Below are positions 52,526-61,332 of a stretch of 64,000 nt of DNA, in pieces. The stretch's first letter is position 1. The number at the start of each line of letters is the position of its first letter. The DNA is from Haloarculaceae archaeon. GTDB taxonomy: Archaea > Halobacteriota > Halobacteria > Halobacteriales > Haloarculaceae. The notes beneath the pieces were generated by a model. The model was given only the letters and a program-made list of their open reading frames with translations. It did no database searches and was not told the origin of the DNA. The DNA lies in the NCBI GenBank assembly GCA_007122455.1, contig SKTU01000006.1, positions 1 through 64,000 on the forward strand, read 5' to 3'. Both the position numbers and the translations under genes were made by a program.

Positions 52526-53559
52526 GGGGCACCAACGGGGTGAAGCCCCGTGAACTCGAGCCCGGCCCGTTCGTCGATCCCCAACGCGATGTTCGCGGCG
52601 TGGACCGCCTGTCCGGCCGATCCCTTCATCATGTTGTCGATCGCCGAGAAGACGACGATTCGCTCGTTCGTCGGGTCGAGTTCGAAGCCGACCTCGGCGA
52701 AGTTGGAGGCGGCGACAGATTTCGGTTCGGGGTAGCGGTAGACGCCGGAGCCGCCGGCGACGAGCCGAACGAACGGTTCTTCCTCGTAGCTGCCGCGGTA
52801 GGCCTTCCAGAGGTCGCTCTTCGAGACCGGTGGCTCGGGGTAGACGTGACAGGTCGCCGCGGCACCGCGAGTCATGTCGACCGCGTGGGCCGTGAAGGAG
52901 ACCGACAGCCCGAGATACTCCTCGATCTCGGCCTCGTGACGGTGCCCGGTCGGCGCGTACGGTCGAACGACACCGGAGCGCTCCGGGTGCGAGGAAGCCG
53001 CCCCGCCGCCGGCGCCGCCCTCCGAGGAGCCGACCTTCACGTCGACGACGACCCGCTCGTCGCCGTGCAGGATCTCGGCGTCGAACAGCGGCTTCAGTCC
53101 GAGTATCGCCGCCGTGGCGTTACAGCCGCCGGAGGCGATCAGCTTCGCGCCGGGGAGGTTCTCGCGGTTGAGTTCCGGCAGCGCGTATTCGGCCGTCTCG
53201 AGTAGTTCCGGCCGCGCGTGGCCGTCGTACCACTCGTCGTACTGTGCCTCCGTCGGAAGCCTGAAGTCCGCACTCAGATCGACGACGGTGTCTGCCACCT
53301 CCCTGAACGCGTCGATCCGCTCCATCGAGACGCCGTGGGGCGTACACGCGAAGAGCACGTCGACGCTCTCGAGGTCGTCGGGGTTCGAGAACCGAAGCTC
53401 CGTGCCGCGGAGGTTCGGATGGATCGATCCGATCGTCTTGTTCGCCTGGCTCCGGCTCGTCGCCTGGACGACGTCGAACTCGGGGTGGCCTTCGAGCAGT
53501 CGCAGCAGCTCACCGCCCGTGAAGCCGGTGCCGCCGACGACGCTCGCGGCGTAGCTCAC
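52522..53559 (-). CDS. argC: LysW-glutamyl-phosphate reductase (ArgC/LysY)
   Basis: A 345-residue NADPH-dependent reductase. The N-terminus SYAASVVGGTGFTGGELLRLLEGHP has the NADP motif, and the catalytic cysteine is in IASGGCNATAAILGL (near residue 148). VKVGSSEGGAGGGAASSHPERSG and GFELDPTNERIVVFSAIDNMMKGSAGQA complete the family pattern. GTG 53559 is preferred: GGAGG lies just upstream, inside the argX coding end, and the gene overlaps argX by four bases (GTGA). It reduces the phosphate made by ArgB to the semialdehyde. Confidence 0.93.
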   Translation of the reverse strand: MSYAASVVGGTGFTGGELLRLLEGHPEFDVVQATSRSQANKTIGSIHPNLRGTELRFSNPDDLESVDVLFACTPHGVSMERIDAFREVADTVVDLSADFRLPTEAQYDEWYDGHARPELLETAEYALPELNRENLPGAKLIASGGCNATAAILGLKPLFDAEILHGDERVVVDVKVGSSEGGAGGGAASSHPERSGVVRPYAPTGHRHEAEIEEYLGLSVSFTAHAVDMTRGAAATCHVYPEPPVSKSDLWKAYRGSYEEEPFVRLVAGGSGVYRYPEPKSVAASNFAEVGFELDPTNERIVVFSAIDNMMKGSAGQAVHAANIALGIDERAGLEFTGLHPVGAP

Positions 53560-54428
53560 GCCGTTACCTCCACCGCGCTCCGCGCCTCCAGCCAGTCGAC
53601 GACTGCGGCGGGGACGTCGACGTCGCTGACCTCGTTGAGCGCCTTGAACTCGACGGTGTGGTTCACCTCGTGAACGGTGTACTCCCCGGAGTTCGGTCCG
53701 CCGACCTCCATGAGGTCGATCCCGAGCAGTCCCCCGCCGACGGCCTCGGATGCGCGCTCGACGAGATCGAGCATCGCGGGCGTCACGTCGATCTCCTCGG
53801 TCGTGGCACCCTTGGCGGCGTTCGTCAACCAGTGATCGGACGAGCGGGCCATCGCCGCGACCGGCTCGCCGTCGGTAGCGACGACGCGTATGTCGCGACC
53901 GGGCTTGTCGACGAACTCCTGAATGTAGAACACCTTGTGTTCGTAGTGCCCCAGCGTCTCCTTGTGCTCGAGGATCGCCTCGGCGGCGTCCCTGGAGTCG
54001 ATCTTCGCCATCAGCCGCCCCCACGAACCGACGACCGGCTTCAGAACGCACGGGTAGCCGAACGACTCGATCGCTCCGAGCGCCGACTCCTTCGTGAACG
54101 CGACCTTCGTCCGGGGGGTGGGGATGTCGGCGTCAGCCAACACGAGGCTGTTCCGTGCCTTGTCGGCGCAGATCGCGGCCGTCTCCGGATCGTTGATCAC
54201 CGGGACGTCGTAGCTGTCGACGAACCGGGTCACGTACCGCGATCGGCTGGTCGCCAGACACCGATCGAGCACGATGTCGACGCCGTCGAACGACGCCGGC
54301 GGTTCGTGGATGTCGAACTGCTCCTTGCGGACGTCGATCTTCGTCACGTCGTGGCCGCGCTCGCGGAGTTCGCTGAGTAGCAGCTTCTCGTCGCGGCGGA
54401 TCCGCGAGTAGAGCACGCCGACGTTCAT
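53556..54428 (-). CDS. argX: Glutamate-LysW ligase ArgX (RimK/LysX-type ATP-grasp)
   Basis: ATP-grasp enzyme of 290 residues that attaches glutamate through an amide bond to the C-terminal glutamate of the LysW carrier, the committed step of this arginine route. Domain order is typical: MNVGVLYSRIRRDEKLLLSELRERGHDVTKID, DVPVINDPETAAICADKARN, FGYPCVLKPVVGSWGRLMAKI (ATP lysine), HKVFYIQEFVDKPGRDIRVVATDGEPVAAMAR and EYTVHEVNHTVEFKAL with the metal ligands. ArgX and LysX are close; ArgX is favoured by the arginine gene context. Confidence 0.9.
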   Translation of the reverse strand: MNVGVLYSRIRRDEKLLLSELRERGHDVTKIDVRKEQFDIHEPPASFDGVDIVLDRCLATSRSRYVTRFVDSYDVPVINDPETAAICADKARNSLVLADADIPTPRTKVAFTKESALGAIESFGYPCVLKPVVGSWGRLMAKIDSRDAAEAILEHKETLGHYEHKVFYIQEFVDKPGRDIRVVATDGEPVAAMARSSDHWLTNAAKGATTEEIDVTPAMLDLVERASEAVGGGLLGIDLMEVGGPNSGEYTVHEVNHTVEFKALNEVSDVDVPAAVVDWLEARSAVEVTA

Positions 54429-54482
54429 CGGTGGCCTCCCGCGACGGCGTTTTCGCGGTTCACTGCGCCGACGGACATCGCC

Positions 54483-54647
54483 TTATTCCCCCCAGTCCTC
54501 TTCCAGCTCGGGCGCCGTCTCCAGCTCGACGGGGTCGTCGTTGACGACCTCGAGCTCGGCGCCACAGGTTGCACAGTCGACTATCTCTCCGGTTTCGACG
54601 TCGTCGTGTAGGTCCAGTTCGGCCCCACACTCGGGACATTCTGCCAT
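54483..54647 (-). CDS. lysW: LysW/ArgW amino-group carrier protein
   Basis: A 54-residue acidic carrier with a four-cysteine zinc ribbon ([16 protein letters not shown]) and the family's defining end EDWGE, whose last glutamate carries the growing amino acid as an isopeptide. It keeps arginine intermediates from cyclising. ATG 54647 is 28-33 bases after a minus-strand TATA-like TTTAAG (54675-54680). It is first gene of the lysW-argX-argC-argB-argD-argE-argF operon. Single copy in this window. Confidence 0.95.
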   Translation of the reverse strand: MAECPECGAELDLHDDVETGEIVDCATCGAELEVVNDDPVELETAPELEEDWGE

Positions 54648-54674
54648 TGTACTCAGTATTCGGTCCCTGACTCA

Positions 54675-54680
54675 CTTAAA
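54675..54680 (-). promoter_or_regulatory. TATA-like box of the lysW-arg operon
   Basis: TTTAAG on the minus strand, 28-33 bases before ATG 54647. ATATCAGA occurs as a direct repeat upstream (54691-54698 and 54768-54775), possible regulator half-sites. Confidence 0.45.
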
Positions 54681-54788
54681 CCCTTCGAACATATCAGACA
54701 GGTTATCTAACCGTAGTGTGGACTATATGGGGTTAGAAAGGAGAATATCGAGGGTTACGAACTTACTATATCAGATATCTATTATTTT

Positions 54789-54805
54789 GTCTCCCGGAGG
54801 GAGAC
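54789..54805. terminator. Inverted repeat GTCTCCC-gga-GGGAGAC downstream of argH
   Basis: A 7-bp stem with a 3-base loop, 19 bases past the argH stop. On the minus strand it is followed by ACAAAATAATAG rather than a T-run, so it is a weak terminator or a processing signal. Confidence 0.4.
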
Positions 54806-54823
54806 GGGTACCGTCCGGTTCGA

Positions 54824-56293
54824 TCAGACACGATCAGCCACCTCCGTCTCGAGGGCCGCTTGCGCCTCCTCGAGCGACGAGCGGCGTTCGGCGAGGTCGT
54901 TGGCGTCGTCGGCGATCCCGTCGACGACGCCAACGAGCGAGTCGCGGACGACGTCGGGGGCCGGGCCGCCGGCCGACCGACGCGACGCGACGCTCTCTGC
55001 GGGATCCAGCGCCGCGACGATCTCCTCGCGGTCGACGATCGAGGTCAGCGATCTCCCCAGCGTCTCCGCTGCGGCCTCCTCGAGCGTTTCGACGTCGACC
55101 GACCCGTCGGCGCGCTCGGCGGCCAGTGCCACCGTCTCGTGGGCCGTCCGGAACGGAAGCCCGTGCATGGCCAACAGATCCGCGACGCCGGTCGCCGTCG
55201 AGAAGCCGTCGCCGGCCGCCTCGGTCAGGGCGTCGCGGTTCCACTCGGCCGTCGTGGCAGCCCCGGCGGCGACGTCCGTCGCTTCCCGGACCGCATCGAT
55301 CGCCTCGAACGCGTGGGCGTGCGCCCGCTGGAGATCCCTGTTGTACGCCCGCGGCAGTCCCTTCAGGACGGTCAGCAGGCCGTTCAGTCCGGCCGTCGCG
55401 TCACCCGCCGTTCCTCGAACCAATTCGAGGCTGTCGGGGTTTTTCTTCTGAGGCATGATCGACGAGGTCGACGAGTAGTCGTCGGCGAGATCGACGTACC
55501 CCTTGTTCGCGAAGAGTATCAGGTCCTCGGCGATTCCCGACAGCGTCGTCGCGAGTCCGGCGATCGCCGCGGTCGTCTCGACGAGGAAGTCCCGCGCCGA
55601 GGAGGCGTCCATCGAGTTCTCGACGATCCCGTCGAAGCCGAGCAGTTCGGCGGTCCGTTCGCGGTCGATGTCGAACGGCGTCCCGGCGAAGGCAGCCCCG
55701 CCCAGCGGCGAGCGGTTGAGTCGGTCGTATGCGTCGAGTAACCGCTCGGTGTCGCGAGCCAGCGCCGACTCGTACGACAGGAGGTAATGCGCCACCGTCG
55801 TCGGCTGAGCCGGTTGAAGGTGGGTATATCCCGGCATCACGGTTTCCGTGTGCGGGTCTGCAGCCTCCGTGAGTGCCTCGCGTGCGGCGATCACGGCTTC
55901 GACGGTCGAGAGGACGTCCTCCCGGAGCCGGTAGCGGAGACAGGTCGCCACCTCGTCGTTCCGCGAACGGGCGGTGTGCATCTTCCCGCCGCGCTGGCCG
56001 ACCGCCTCGATGACTGCGGTCTCGATCGCCGCGTGGACGTCCTCCCCATCGGGGAGTTCGCCGTGTCCCGCCGCCTCGACGTCGCGTAGCGCTGCGAGGA
56101 TCGCGGCCGCGTCCTCACCGTCGATGATCCCCTGCTCGTCGAGCATCACGACGTGGGCCCGATCGACCGCGAGGTCGGCAGCGAAGATGCGACGGTCGGC
56201 CGCGAGGCTCGACAGGAACTCGCGGGCGGGGCCGCCGCTGAACCGCTCGCGGCGGACGACGTCGGACGCGTTCGTCGACTCCTCGTCGCTCAT
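54824..56293 (-). CDS. argH: Argininosuccinate lyase
   Basis: Splits argininosuccinate into arginine and fumarate. The 489-residue protein has the fumarase-superfamily signature SSIMPQKKNPD (near residue 275), the MHTARSRNDEVAT segment with catalytic residues, and VMPGYTHLQPAQPTTVAHYLLSYES. ATG 56293 lies five bases from the argG stop, so argG and argH form an operon. The C-terminal region is longer and more acidic than in bacterial enzymes, normal for haloarchaea. Confidence 0.95.
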   Translation of the reverse strand: MSDEESTNASDVVRRERFSGGPAREFLSSLAADRRIFAADLAVDRAHVVMLDEQGIIDGEDAAAILAALRDVEAAGHGELPDGEDVHAAIETAVIEAVGQRGGKMHTARSRNDEVATCLRYRLREDVLSTVEAVIAAREALTEAADPHTETVMPGYTHLQPAQPTTVAHYLLSYESALARDTERLLDAYDRLNRSPLGGAAFAGTPFDIDRERTAELLGFDGIVENSMDASSARDFLVETTAAIAGLATTLSGIAEDLILFANKGYVDLADDYSSTSSIMPQKKNPDSLELVRGTAGDATAGLNGLLTVLKGLPRAYNRDLQRAHAHAFEAIDAVREATDVAAGAATTAEWNRDALTEAAGDGFSTATGVADLLAMHGLPFRTAHETVALAAERADGSVDVETLEEAAAETLGRSLTSIVDREEIVAALDPAESVASRRSAGGPAPDVVRDSLVGVVDGIADDANDLAERRSSLEEAQAALETEVADRV

Positions 56294-56297
56294 CCGT

Positions 56298-57497
56298 TCA
56301 CTCCTTGCCGTGCTCTATAGCGCGGTTCGCCAGCCGTTCCTGGAAACCGTGGTATTTCGCGACGCCGGTCGCGTCGTTCTGCTCGATGCCGCCGAGGACG
56401 TCCTCGGTGTTGAACGAGGCCGCCTCCGCGGAGTAGACGGCGTACGGCGACTCGCGACCGACCGCGCGCGCCTGACCGCCCTCCAGACGGATCGTCACGG
56501 TTCCGGTGACGCGCTCCTGAGTCTTCGCGATGAATCCCTCGAGGGCACCGACGAGCGGCGCGTCGACGAGTCCCTGATACCCTTTCTCGGACCACTCGTG
56601 GTCGACCTGCTTTTTGAAGCTCCGCTCTTCTTTGGTGAGGACGAGCGACTCCAGCGCCTCGTGGGCCGACAGCAGCACCGTCGCGGCCGGATGCTCGTAG
56701 TTCTCGCGAACCTTCAGTCCGAGCATGCGGTCCTCCATGATGTCGGAGCGACCGACGCCGTAGTCGCCGGCGATATCGTTGAGCGTCTCGATCAGCTCGA
56801 CCGGCTCGTAGGTTTCGCCGTCCAGCGCGACCGGGTATCCCTCCTCGAACGACAGTTCGAGTTCGCGCGTTTCGCCCGTCGGCGCAGTCGTCCACATGTA
56901 GATGTCCTCCGGCGGGACGTAGCCGGGCTCTTCGAGCTCCGATCCCTCGATCGAGCGGCTCCAGAGGTTCGTGTCGATGCTGTATTTCCCCTCGTCGCCG
57001 CCCTCGACGGGCAGTTCGCGCTCTGCGGCGTACTCCTGTTCCCACTTGCGGGTGAGCCCCAGCTCGCGAACCGGTGCGATGACCTCCATGTCGCTGTCGC
57101 GCCAGACCGCTTCGAACCGGAGCTGGTCGTTGCCCTTCCCGGTACAGCCGTGAGCGAGACCGCTACAGCCCTGCTCCTCGGCGACCTCGAGGATCGCGGT
57201 GGCGATCACCGGCCGTGCCAGGGCGGTTCCGAGCGGATAGCCCTGATACGACGCGTTCGCGCGAACGGCGTCGAAACAGAGCGCGGCGAACTCCTCGGTC
57301 GCGTCGACGACGTAATGTTCGAGATCGAGCGCTTCAGCGGTCTCCTCGGCTTCGGCGAACTCGTAGTCGGGCTGGCCGACGTCGACGGTGACGCCGACGA
57401 CCTCGTCGTAGCCGTATTCCTCTTCGAGCAGCGGGACGCAGACTGTCGTGTCGAGCCCGCCGGAGAAGGCGAGTGCGACGCGTTTGGTATCTGTCAT
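56298..57497 (-). CDS. argG: Argininosuccinate synthase
   Basis: Condenses citrulline and aspartate with ATP. The 399-residue protein has the PP-loop ALAFSGGLDTTVCVPLL (residues 8-24), AHGCTGKGNDQLRFE (near residue 115) and the conserved YGVGRSDIMEDRMLGLKVRENYEHPAA. ATG 57497 (MTDTKRVALAF) is the natural start. It is the first gene of the argG-argH unit; the 320-base upstream gap holds the promoter and a CGGGCC-taac-GGCCCG dyad (57584-57599). Confidence 0.96.
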   Translation of the reverse strand: MTDTKRVALAFSGGLDTTVCVPLLEEEYGYDEVVGVTVDVGQPDYEFAEAEETAEALDLEHYVVDATEEFAALCFDAVRANASYQGYPLGTALARPVIATAILEVAEEQGCSGLAHGCTGKGNDQLRFEAVWRDSDMEVIAPVRELGLTRKWEQEYAAERELPVEGGDEGKYSIDTNLWSRSIEGSELEEPGYVPPEDIYMWTTAPTGETRELELSFEEGYPVALDGETYEPVELIETLNDIAGDYGVGRSDIMEDRMLGLKVRENYEHPAATVLLSAHEALESLVLTKEERSFKKQVDHEWSEKGYQGLVDAPLVGALEGFIAKTQERVTGTVTIRLEGGQARAVGRESPYAVYSAEAASFNTEDVLGGIEQNDATGVAKYHGFQERLANRAIEHGKE

Positions 57498-57817
57498 TGT
57501 ATGTGTTGATGTGGTATGGCGACCGCCAGCCGGACGGCCATCGTTGGAACCTGTGCGAACGCGACTGTGGTGTTGGTACTATTCGGGCCTAACGGCCCGG
57601 TCGTCGCGGTCGAGCGAGAAGAGTGGACGCACCGCTGGAACCGATCGTCCCGAAGCGGCGGTGCGTCGTCATGTACTGAATGGTATCTACAGCCCCGTAT
57701 TAAACGTTTGTGTGTCTGTCGCGCCGTGGTACGGTGTTTCGTGACGCTGTGAGCCGCCCCGACCGCACGCCGTCGTGCGGCCGTAGTCCTTTTGCGCCTC
57801 GGATTCGAGACGCGGAC
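57498..57817. other. Gene-free region between argG and the 62-residue membrane gene
   Basis: Holds the promoters of both divergent genes. CGGGCC-4 bases-GGCCCG at 57584-57599 is a perfect dyad about 90-100 bases upstream of argG and might be an arginine-responsive operator or RNA leader hairpin. No coding frame or RNA gene was recognised. Confidence 0.5.
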
Positions 57818-58006
57818 ATGGACATCCCAACGCGTGCCAAAATGGACGTCGAGGACCTCCTGAAGCTGGTGCTCGTTCTGGTGATCGTCTGGATCGCCGT
57901 CCAGATCGCCCTCGACATCCTCGAGTTCGCCTTCAGTGCCCTCGGGTCCGTTCTCGGATTGCTTATCGTCGTCCTCATAATCGCGTACCTGCTCGACTAC
58001 ATATAG
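57818..58006 (+). CDS. Small membrane protein (DUF7554-like)
   Basis: A 62-residue protein with a short amphipathic start (MDIPTRAKMDVEDLLK) and two long hydrophobic stretches (LVLVLVIVWIAVQIALDIL and ALGSVLGLLIVVLIIAYLL). It resembles a widespread haloarchaeal family such as DUF7554; no function is known. ATG 57818 has a weak TATA-like CCTTTTGCG about 27 bases upstream. The stop overlaps the GTG start of the following 2H-phosphoesterase gene by one base, so the two are co-translated. Confidence 0.75.
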   Translation: MDIPTRAKMDVEDLLKLVLVLVIVWIAVQIALDILEFAFSALGSVLGLLIVVLIIAYLLDYI

Positions 58007-58488
58007 TGTACAGTCTGAACGTCCCCGTCCCGCCAGCGGTTTCGAAACTCGCCCGCGGCCTCGCCGCCGAGACGTTCGGTTCGTCCGTTCGAGACCGACA
58101 CACGCTCGTTGTCAAGCGCCTCGGCGAGAAGTCGCCGGAACGGCTCGCTCCGGAGGTTCGAGACGTCGTCGCCGGCACCGCCCCCTTTCAGCTCCGAATC
58201 GACGGTATCGGTTCGTTCGCGGAGCCGACGACCGGGCGCAGCCCCGTCGTCTACCTCCGCGTCGACTCCCCGGCGCTGGAGGCGCTCCACCGACGACTCT
58301 GTGACCGATTCGGTGCGATCGACGGTCTGGAGGGTGACGAATACGTCCCGCACGTCACGATCGCCCGCGGTGGCAACGCCGATCGGCTGATCGGCCGCGA
58401 CGTCACGACCGAATGGACCGTCGACTGGCTCGTTCTCTGGACCGGCCGGTACGACGAACCCGTCGAGCGGATCTCGCTACCTGCCTAA
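58006..58488 (+). CDS. 2'-5' RNA ligase family (2H phosphoesterase)
   Basis: A 160-residue protein with the two signature motifs of the 2H superfamily: RHTLVVKRL (near residue 32) and PHVTIARG (near residue 115). These form the histidine pair that acts on 2'-5' or cyclic phosphodiester bonds in RNA. The start is GTG 58006, one base inside the stop of the preceding membrane-protein gene. Known relatives act in tRNA processing or RNA repair; the substrate is unknown. The last four bases overlap the XPD gene on the opposite strand. Confidence 0.83.
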   Translation: MYSLNVPVPPAVSKLARGLAAETFGSSVRDRHTLVVKRLGEKSPERLAPEVRDVVAGTAPFQLRIDGIGSFAEPTTGRSPVVYLRVDSPALEALHRRLCDRFGAIDGLEGDEYVPHVTIARGGNADRLIGRDVTTEWTVDWLVLWTGRYDEPVERISLPA

Positions 58489-60650
58489 GGTTTCGGTGGG
58501 GATCCGTCGAACGCGTCCATGTCGGCGAAGAAGTTGAGCAGTGCGAACTTCAGCTTCCCCGGTTCGACGTCGATGTGTTCGCTTCGCTCCTCCGGCGGGA
58601 ACGACGGGTAGACGCTGTACTCTCCGAGTTCGACGCGGTTCGACTGCGTGTAGCGCTCGTCGACGAGCACCCTCGCGCCGAAATCCGACGGGGATCGAAC
58701 GACCCGACCGAGCGCCTGTCTCGTCTTTCGGATCGTCGGGATCTCGACGGCGTAGCGCCACCCCTCGTCCGCCCCGTTTCCGAACGCCTCGCCGTAGGCG
58801 CGCTGGACCGCCTCCATTCGGTCGTCGAGGTGCGGGTACGGAACGCCGACGACCACCACCGAGCGGGCGGCGTCGTCGTCGAAGCTGACGCCCTCGGCGA
58901 GGGTCCCCCAGAGGGAGGTAAACAGCACCGCGCCGTCGTCGGCGATGAACTCCCGCTTGAGCTCCTCGGCGGCGACGCCGGGCTCGTCGAGATACGGCGT
59001 CGCGTCGCCACCGAAGCGGTGGTAGTACCGCTCGGCTTCGGCGTAGCTGGGGAAAAACGCCAGCGTGTTCCCCGGCGTGAACCGGACCGCGTCCTCGATG
59101 ACGCCGCCAACCGTCTCTTGAACGCCCGGATCGCCCCGTTGGCTCGCGAACAGCGCAGGGACGTCGACCGCGTACGTCCGGCGGCGGTCCTCGGGGAACT
59201 GTTGACCGTAGGTCATCGTCACCGGCTCCTCGAGACCGAGGACGTCCTCGGCGACGTCGAACGGCCGAAGCGTCGCACTCATCAGCACCGTGCCGTGCAG
59301 CTCTTCGAACAGCGGTGCGGTCACCTCCCGCGGTAGGCAGGTGTAGAGCTCGGCGCGACCGGCGATTCCCGTCTCGGTTCGCCTCACGCCGACGACCGGG
59401 TAGCGGCCGAGGTCGCTGCCGACGTCCATCCAGTGTTCGAGGAACGACGCCGCCGACAGCGTTGGACACTCCTTGCGCGTGGTCGTCTCGCCGTCCTTGT
59501 AGGCCTGTTCGTACCGTCGATCCAGCTCCTCCCCGAGTTCGATGGCCGTTTCGATGTCGACGTCGTACCCCTGGCCGGTGTAGTTGTGGAGAAACGCGAC
59601 CGTGAGATCGTCACGGCCGTCGTCGTTGTCGATCGACACGTCCGTCCACTCGTCGTCGAGGTCGTCCCGGTCGCCGAAGCCGAGTCCGTCCTCGTAGCTG
59701 TCGACGAGCGCGTCCCGGAACGCTTCGATCGCGTTGGCGGCCGGCTCGGCGCGGGCGTCCTCACACTCCGAAAGCTCCTCGAGCGCCGCCTCGAGCGTTC
59801 GCTCGGCGAGCGTTCGCGTCGCGTGATCCCGCGCGGCGTCCGCGACGTTGTGGGCCTCGTCGAAGACGACGATGACGTCCTCCGGGTCCCGACCCATCCA
59901 CCGGAAGAACTGCTCTCGGATCATCGGATCCAGCAGGTGGTGGTAGTTACAGACGACGAGGTCGATCCCCTCCATTCCCTGCTTCAACAGTTCGTAGCCA
60001 CAGAGCCCCGCCTGCTCGGCGTAGTCGTATATCTCCTCCGGGGTTCGGACGTCGTCGTAGAGCCAGCCGTAGAACTCGTCGGTGTTCGTCGTGAGGTTCC
60101 GGTAGTAGCGGTCACAGACGTTCCGTTCCTCCCGGAGCGCCTCGGCGCTGGCGTTCAGCTCCTCCAGCTCCGAGACGACGTCCCCTCGCGCGGCCGTCGC
60201 GTCGTCGTTGCCTTCCCTCGCGGCGTCTAGAAGCTCCGATTCGCGCTCGGACAGCTCGGCGATCTCCGTCTCGACGTCGACGAGTTCGCGGGCGGTGTCC
60301 CGAAGCGCCTGGCACTCCTCGTAGCCGACGTCGATGTGGCACATCGATCCCTTCCCCCGAAAGACGACCGCACGGATCGGTTCGTTTCGCGCGATCGCCT
60401 TCGCCTCCTCGATGAACTGGCGGGTCTGCTGGTGGACGCTCGTCGTGATGACGACGGTCTTGCCCGCGGCCCGCCCGTACTCGAGCGCCGGCACGAGCGC
60501 GGCGAGCGTCTTTCCCGTTCCGCAGGCGCCCTCGAAGAGGACGTCCCGTTCCTCGACGAGCGCCTCGCGAATCCGCGCCATCGCCTCCGCCTGGTTGTCG
60601 TAGGGCTCGGCGTAGGGGAAGAATCGCGACGGGCCGTCAGAGGTCGACAC
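58485..60650 (-). CDS. XPD/Rad3 family DNA helicase (third of three)
   Basis: A 721-residue SF2 helicase close to the classical archaeal XPD. The Q-like start is FFPYAEPYDNQAEAMARIREAL, Walker A is EGACGTGKTLAAL (near residue 40), and the iron-sulfur cysteines are MCHIDVGYEECQ, NVCDRYY and LCGYELL. DEAH reads VVFDEAHNVAD. TVLMSATLRPF, LAFFPSYAEAERYY, LFTSLWGTLAEGVSFDD and RQALGRVVRSPSDFG follow. It unwinds DNA 5' to 3' and is associated with nucleotide excision repair in archaea. ATG 60650 is the natural start. The three related helicases in this window differ in length and N-terminal features. Confidence 0.93.
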   Translation of the reverse strand: MSTSDGPSRFFPYAEPYDNQAEAMARIREALVEERDVLFEGACGTGKTLAALVPALEYGRAAGKTVVITTSVHQQTRQFIEEAKAIARNEPIRAVVFRGKGSMCHIDVGYEECQALRDTARELVDVETEIAELSERESELLDAAREGNDDATAARGDVVSELEELNASAEALREERNVCDRYYRNLTTNTDEFYGWLYDDVRTPEEIYDYAEQAGLCGYELLKQGMEGIDLVVCNYHHLLDPMIREQFFRWMGRDPEDVIVVFDEAHNVADAARDHATRTLAERTLEAALEELSECEDARAEPAANAIEAFRDALVDSYEDGLGFGDRDDLDDEWTDVSIDNDDGRDDLTVAFLHNYTGQGYDVDIETAIELGEELDRRYEQAYKDGETTTRKECPTLSAASFLEHWMDVGSDLGRYPVVGVRRTETGIAGRAELYTCLPREVTAPLFEELHGTVLMSATLRPFDVAEDVLGLEEPVTMTYGQQFPEDRRRTYAVDVPALFASQRGDPGVQETVGGVIEDAVRFTPGNTLAFFPSYAEAERYYHRFGGDATPYLDEPGVAAEELKREFIADDGAVLFTSLWGTLAEGVSFDDDAARSVVVVGVPYPHLDDRMEAVQRAYGEAFGNGADEGWRYAVEIPTIRKTRQALGRVVRSPSDFGARVLVDERYTQSNRVELGEYSVYPSFPPEERSEHIDVEPGKLKFALLNFFADMDAFDGSPPKP

Positions 60651-60770
60651 GGGGGTGGTTTGGTCGCTCCCGGATAAAAGGGTTGGCCGACCGGAGCGAA
60701 AGTTATCGCTGGCGGCGCTATCGATCGTTGGCGCGTGCGTCGAACTGAGTGAGTTGGAGAGCCGCCGCGA

Positions 60771-60932
60771 TCAGGCCATCGCGTTCAGCATCAGTACGAA
60801 GACGCCGAGGAGGACCCCGAACGCCATCACCGTGCGGGGGTCCATCGTGGGCGCGTTTCGGTCCTCGGCGTCGAAGTATCGGACGAGTCCGGCACTGGAC
60901 ATCAGCCCGCCGGAGTTCTGGCCACTGCTCAT
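60771..60932 (-). CDS. Preprotein translocase subunit Sec61-beta
   Basis: A 53-residue protein: [24 protein letters not shown], then one hydrophobic helix [19 protein letters not shown]. This is the archaeal Sec61-beta (SecG-equivalent) layout, including the conserved [12 protein letters not shown] before the helix. It is a C-tail membrane subunit of the Sec channel. Start ATG 60932, stop TGA 60771. It is a monocistronic minus-strand gene, 109 bases from the divergent thioredoxin start. Confidence 0.92.
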   Translation of the reverse strand: MSSGQNSGGLMSSAGLVRYFDAEDRNAPTMDPRTVMAFGVLLGVFVLMLNAMA

Positions 60933-61041
60933 ACTCGCTACTCCGCGCCCGGACGCCTAAGCCTTTCGGCATCCGGTTCGGCGACGGGGGCGTCCGACAG
61001 GACAATCCTTATGCGCACGGCTGGGAAACGTTGGAGTAGTC

Positions 61042-61308
61042 ATGCCGGTTACCCTGAAAGACTTCTATGCGGATTGGTGCGGCCCGTGTAAGACGCAGGA
61101 CCCGATCCTCGACGAGCTCGCGGAGGACTATCCGGGCGTCGAGTTCGAGAAGGTCAACGTCGACGAGGAGCAGGACGTCGCCAACGAGTATCAGGTCCGA
61201 TCGCTTCCCACGCTCATCGTCGAGAACGACGACGGGATCGTCGAGCGGTTCGTCGGCGTCACCCAGCGCGACGACCTCGAGAGCGCACTCGCCAGCGCCG
61301 GCGCCTGA
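61042..61308 (+). CDS. Thioredoxin
   Basis: An 88-residue thioredoxin with the redox-active WCGPC at residues 12-16. The cis-proline is in SLPTLIV, and GITERFVG-like GIVERFVGVTQRDDLESAL ends the fold. It is shorter than bacterial thioredoxins because the first beta strand is reduced. ATG 61042 begins MPVTLKDFYADWCGPC. TTATGCG about 33 bases upstream may be its TATA box. It provides reducing power to cytoplasmic enzymes; its partner reductase is not in this window. Confidence 0.93.
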   Translation: MPVTLKDFYADWCGPCKTQDPILDELAEDYPGVEFEKVNVDEEQDVANEYQVRSLPTLIVENDDGIVERFVGVTQRDDLESALASAGA

Positions 61309-61332
61309 GCGGGGCGGCTCCAGTTGTTCACG

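Noticed and set aside
57516-57752. 78-residue plus-strand frame upstream of the 57818 gene
   Set aside because: Lies in the argG promoter region, has a cysteine- and arginine-rich random composition and no motif.
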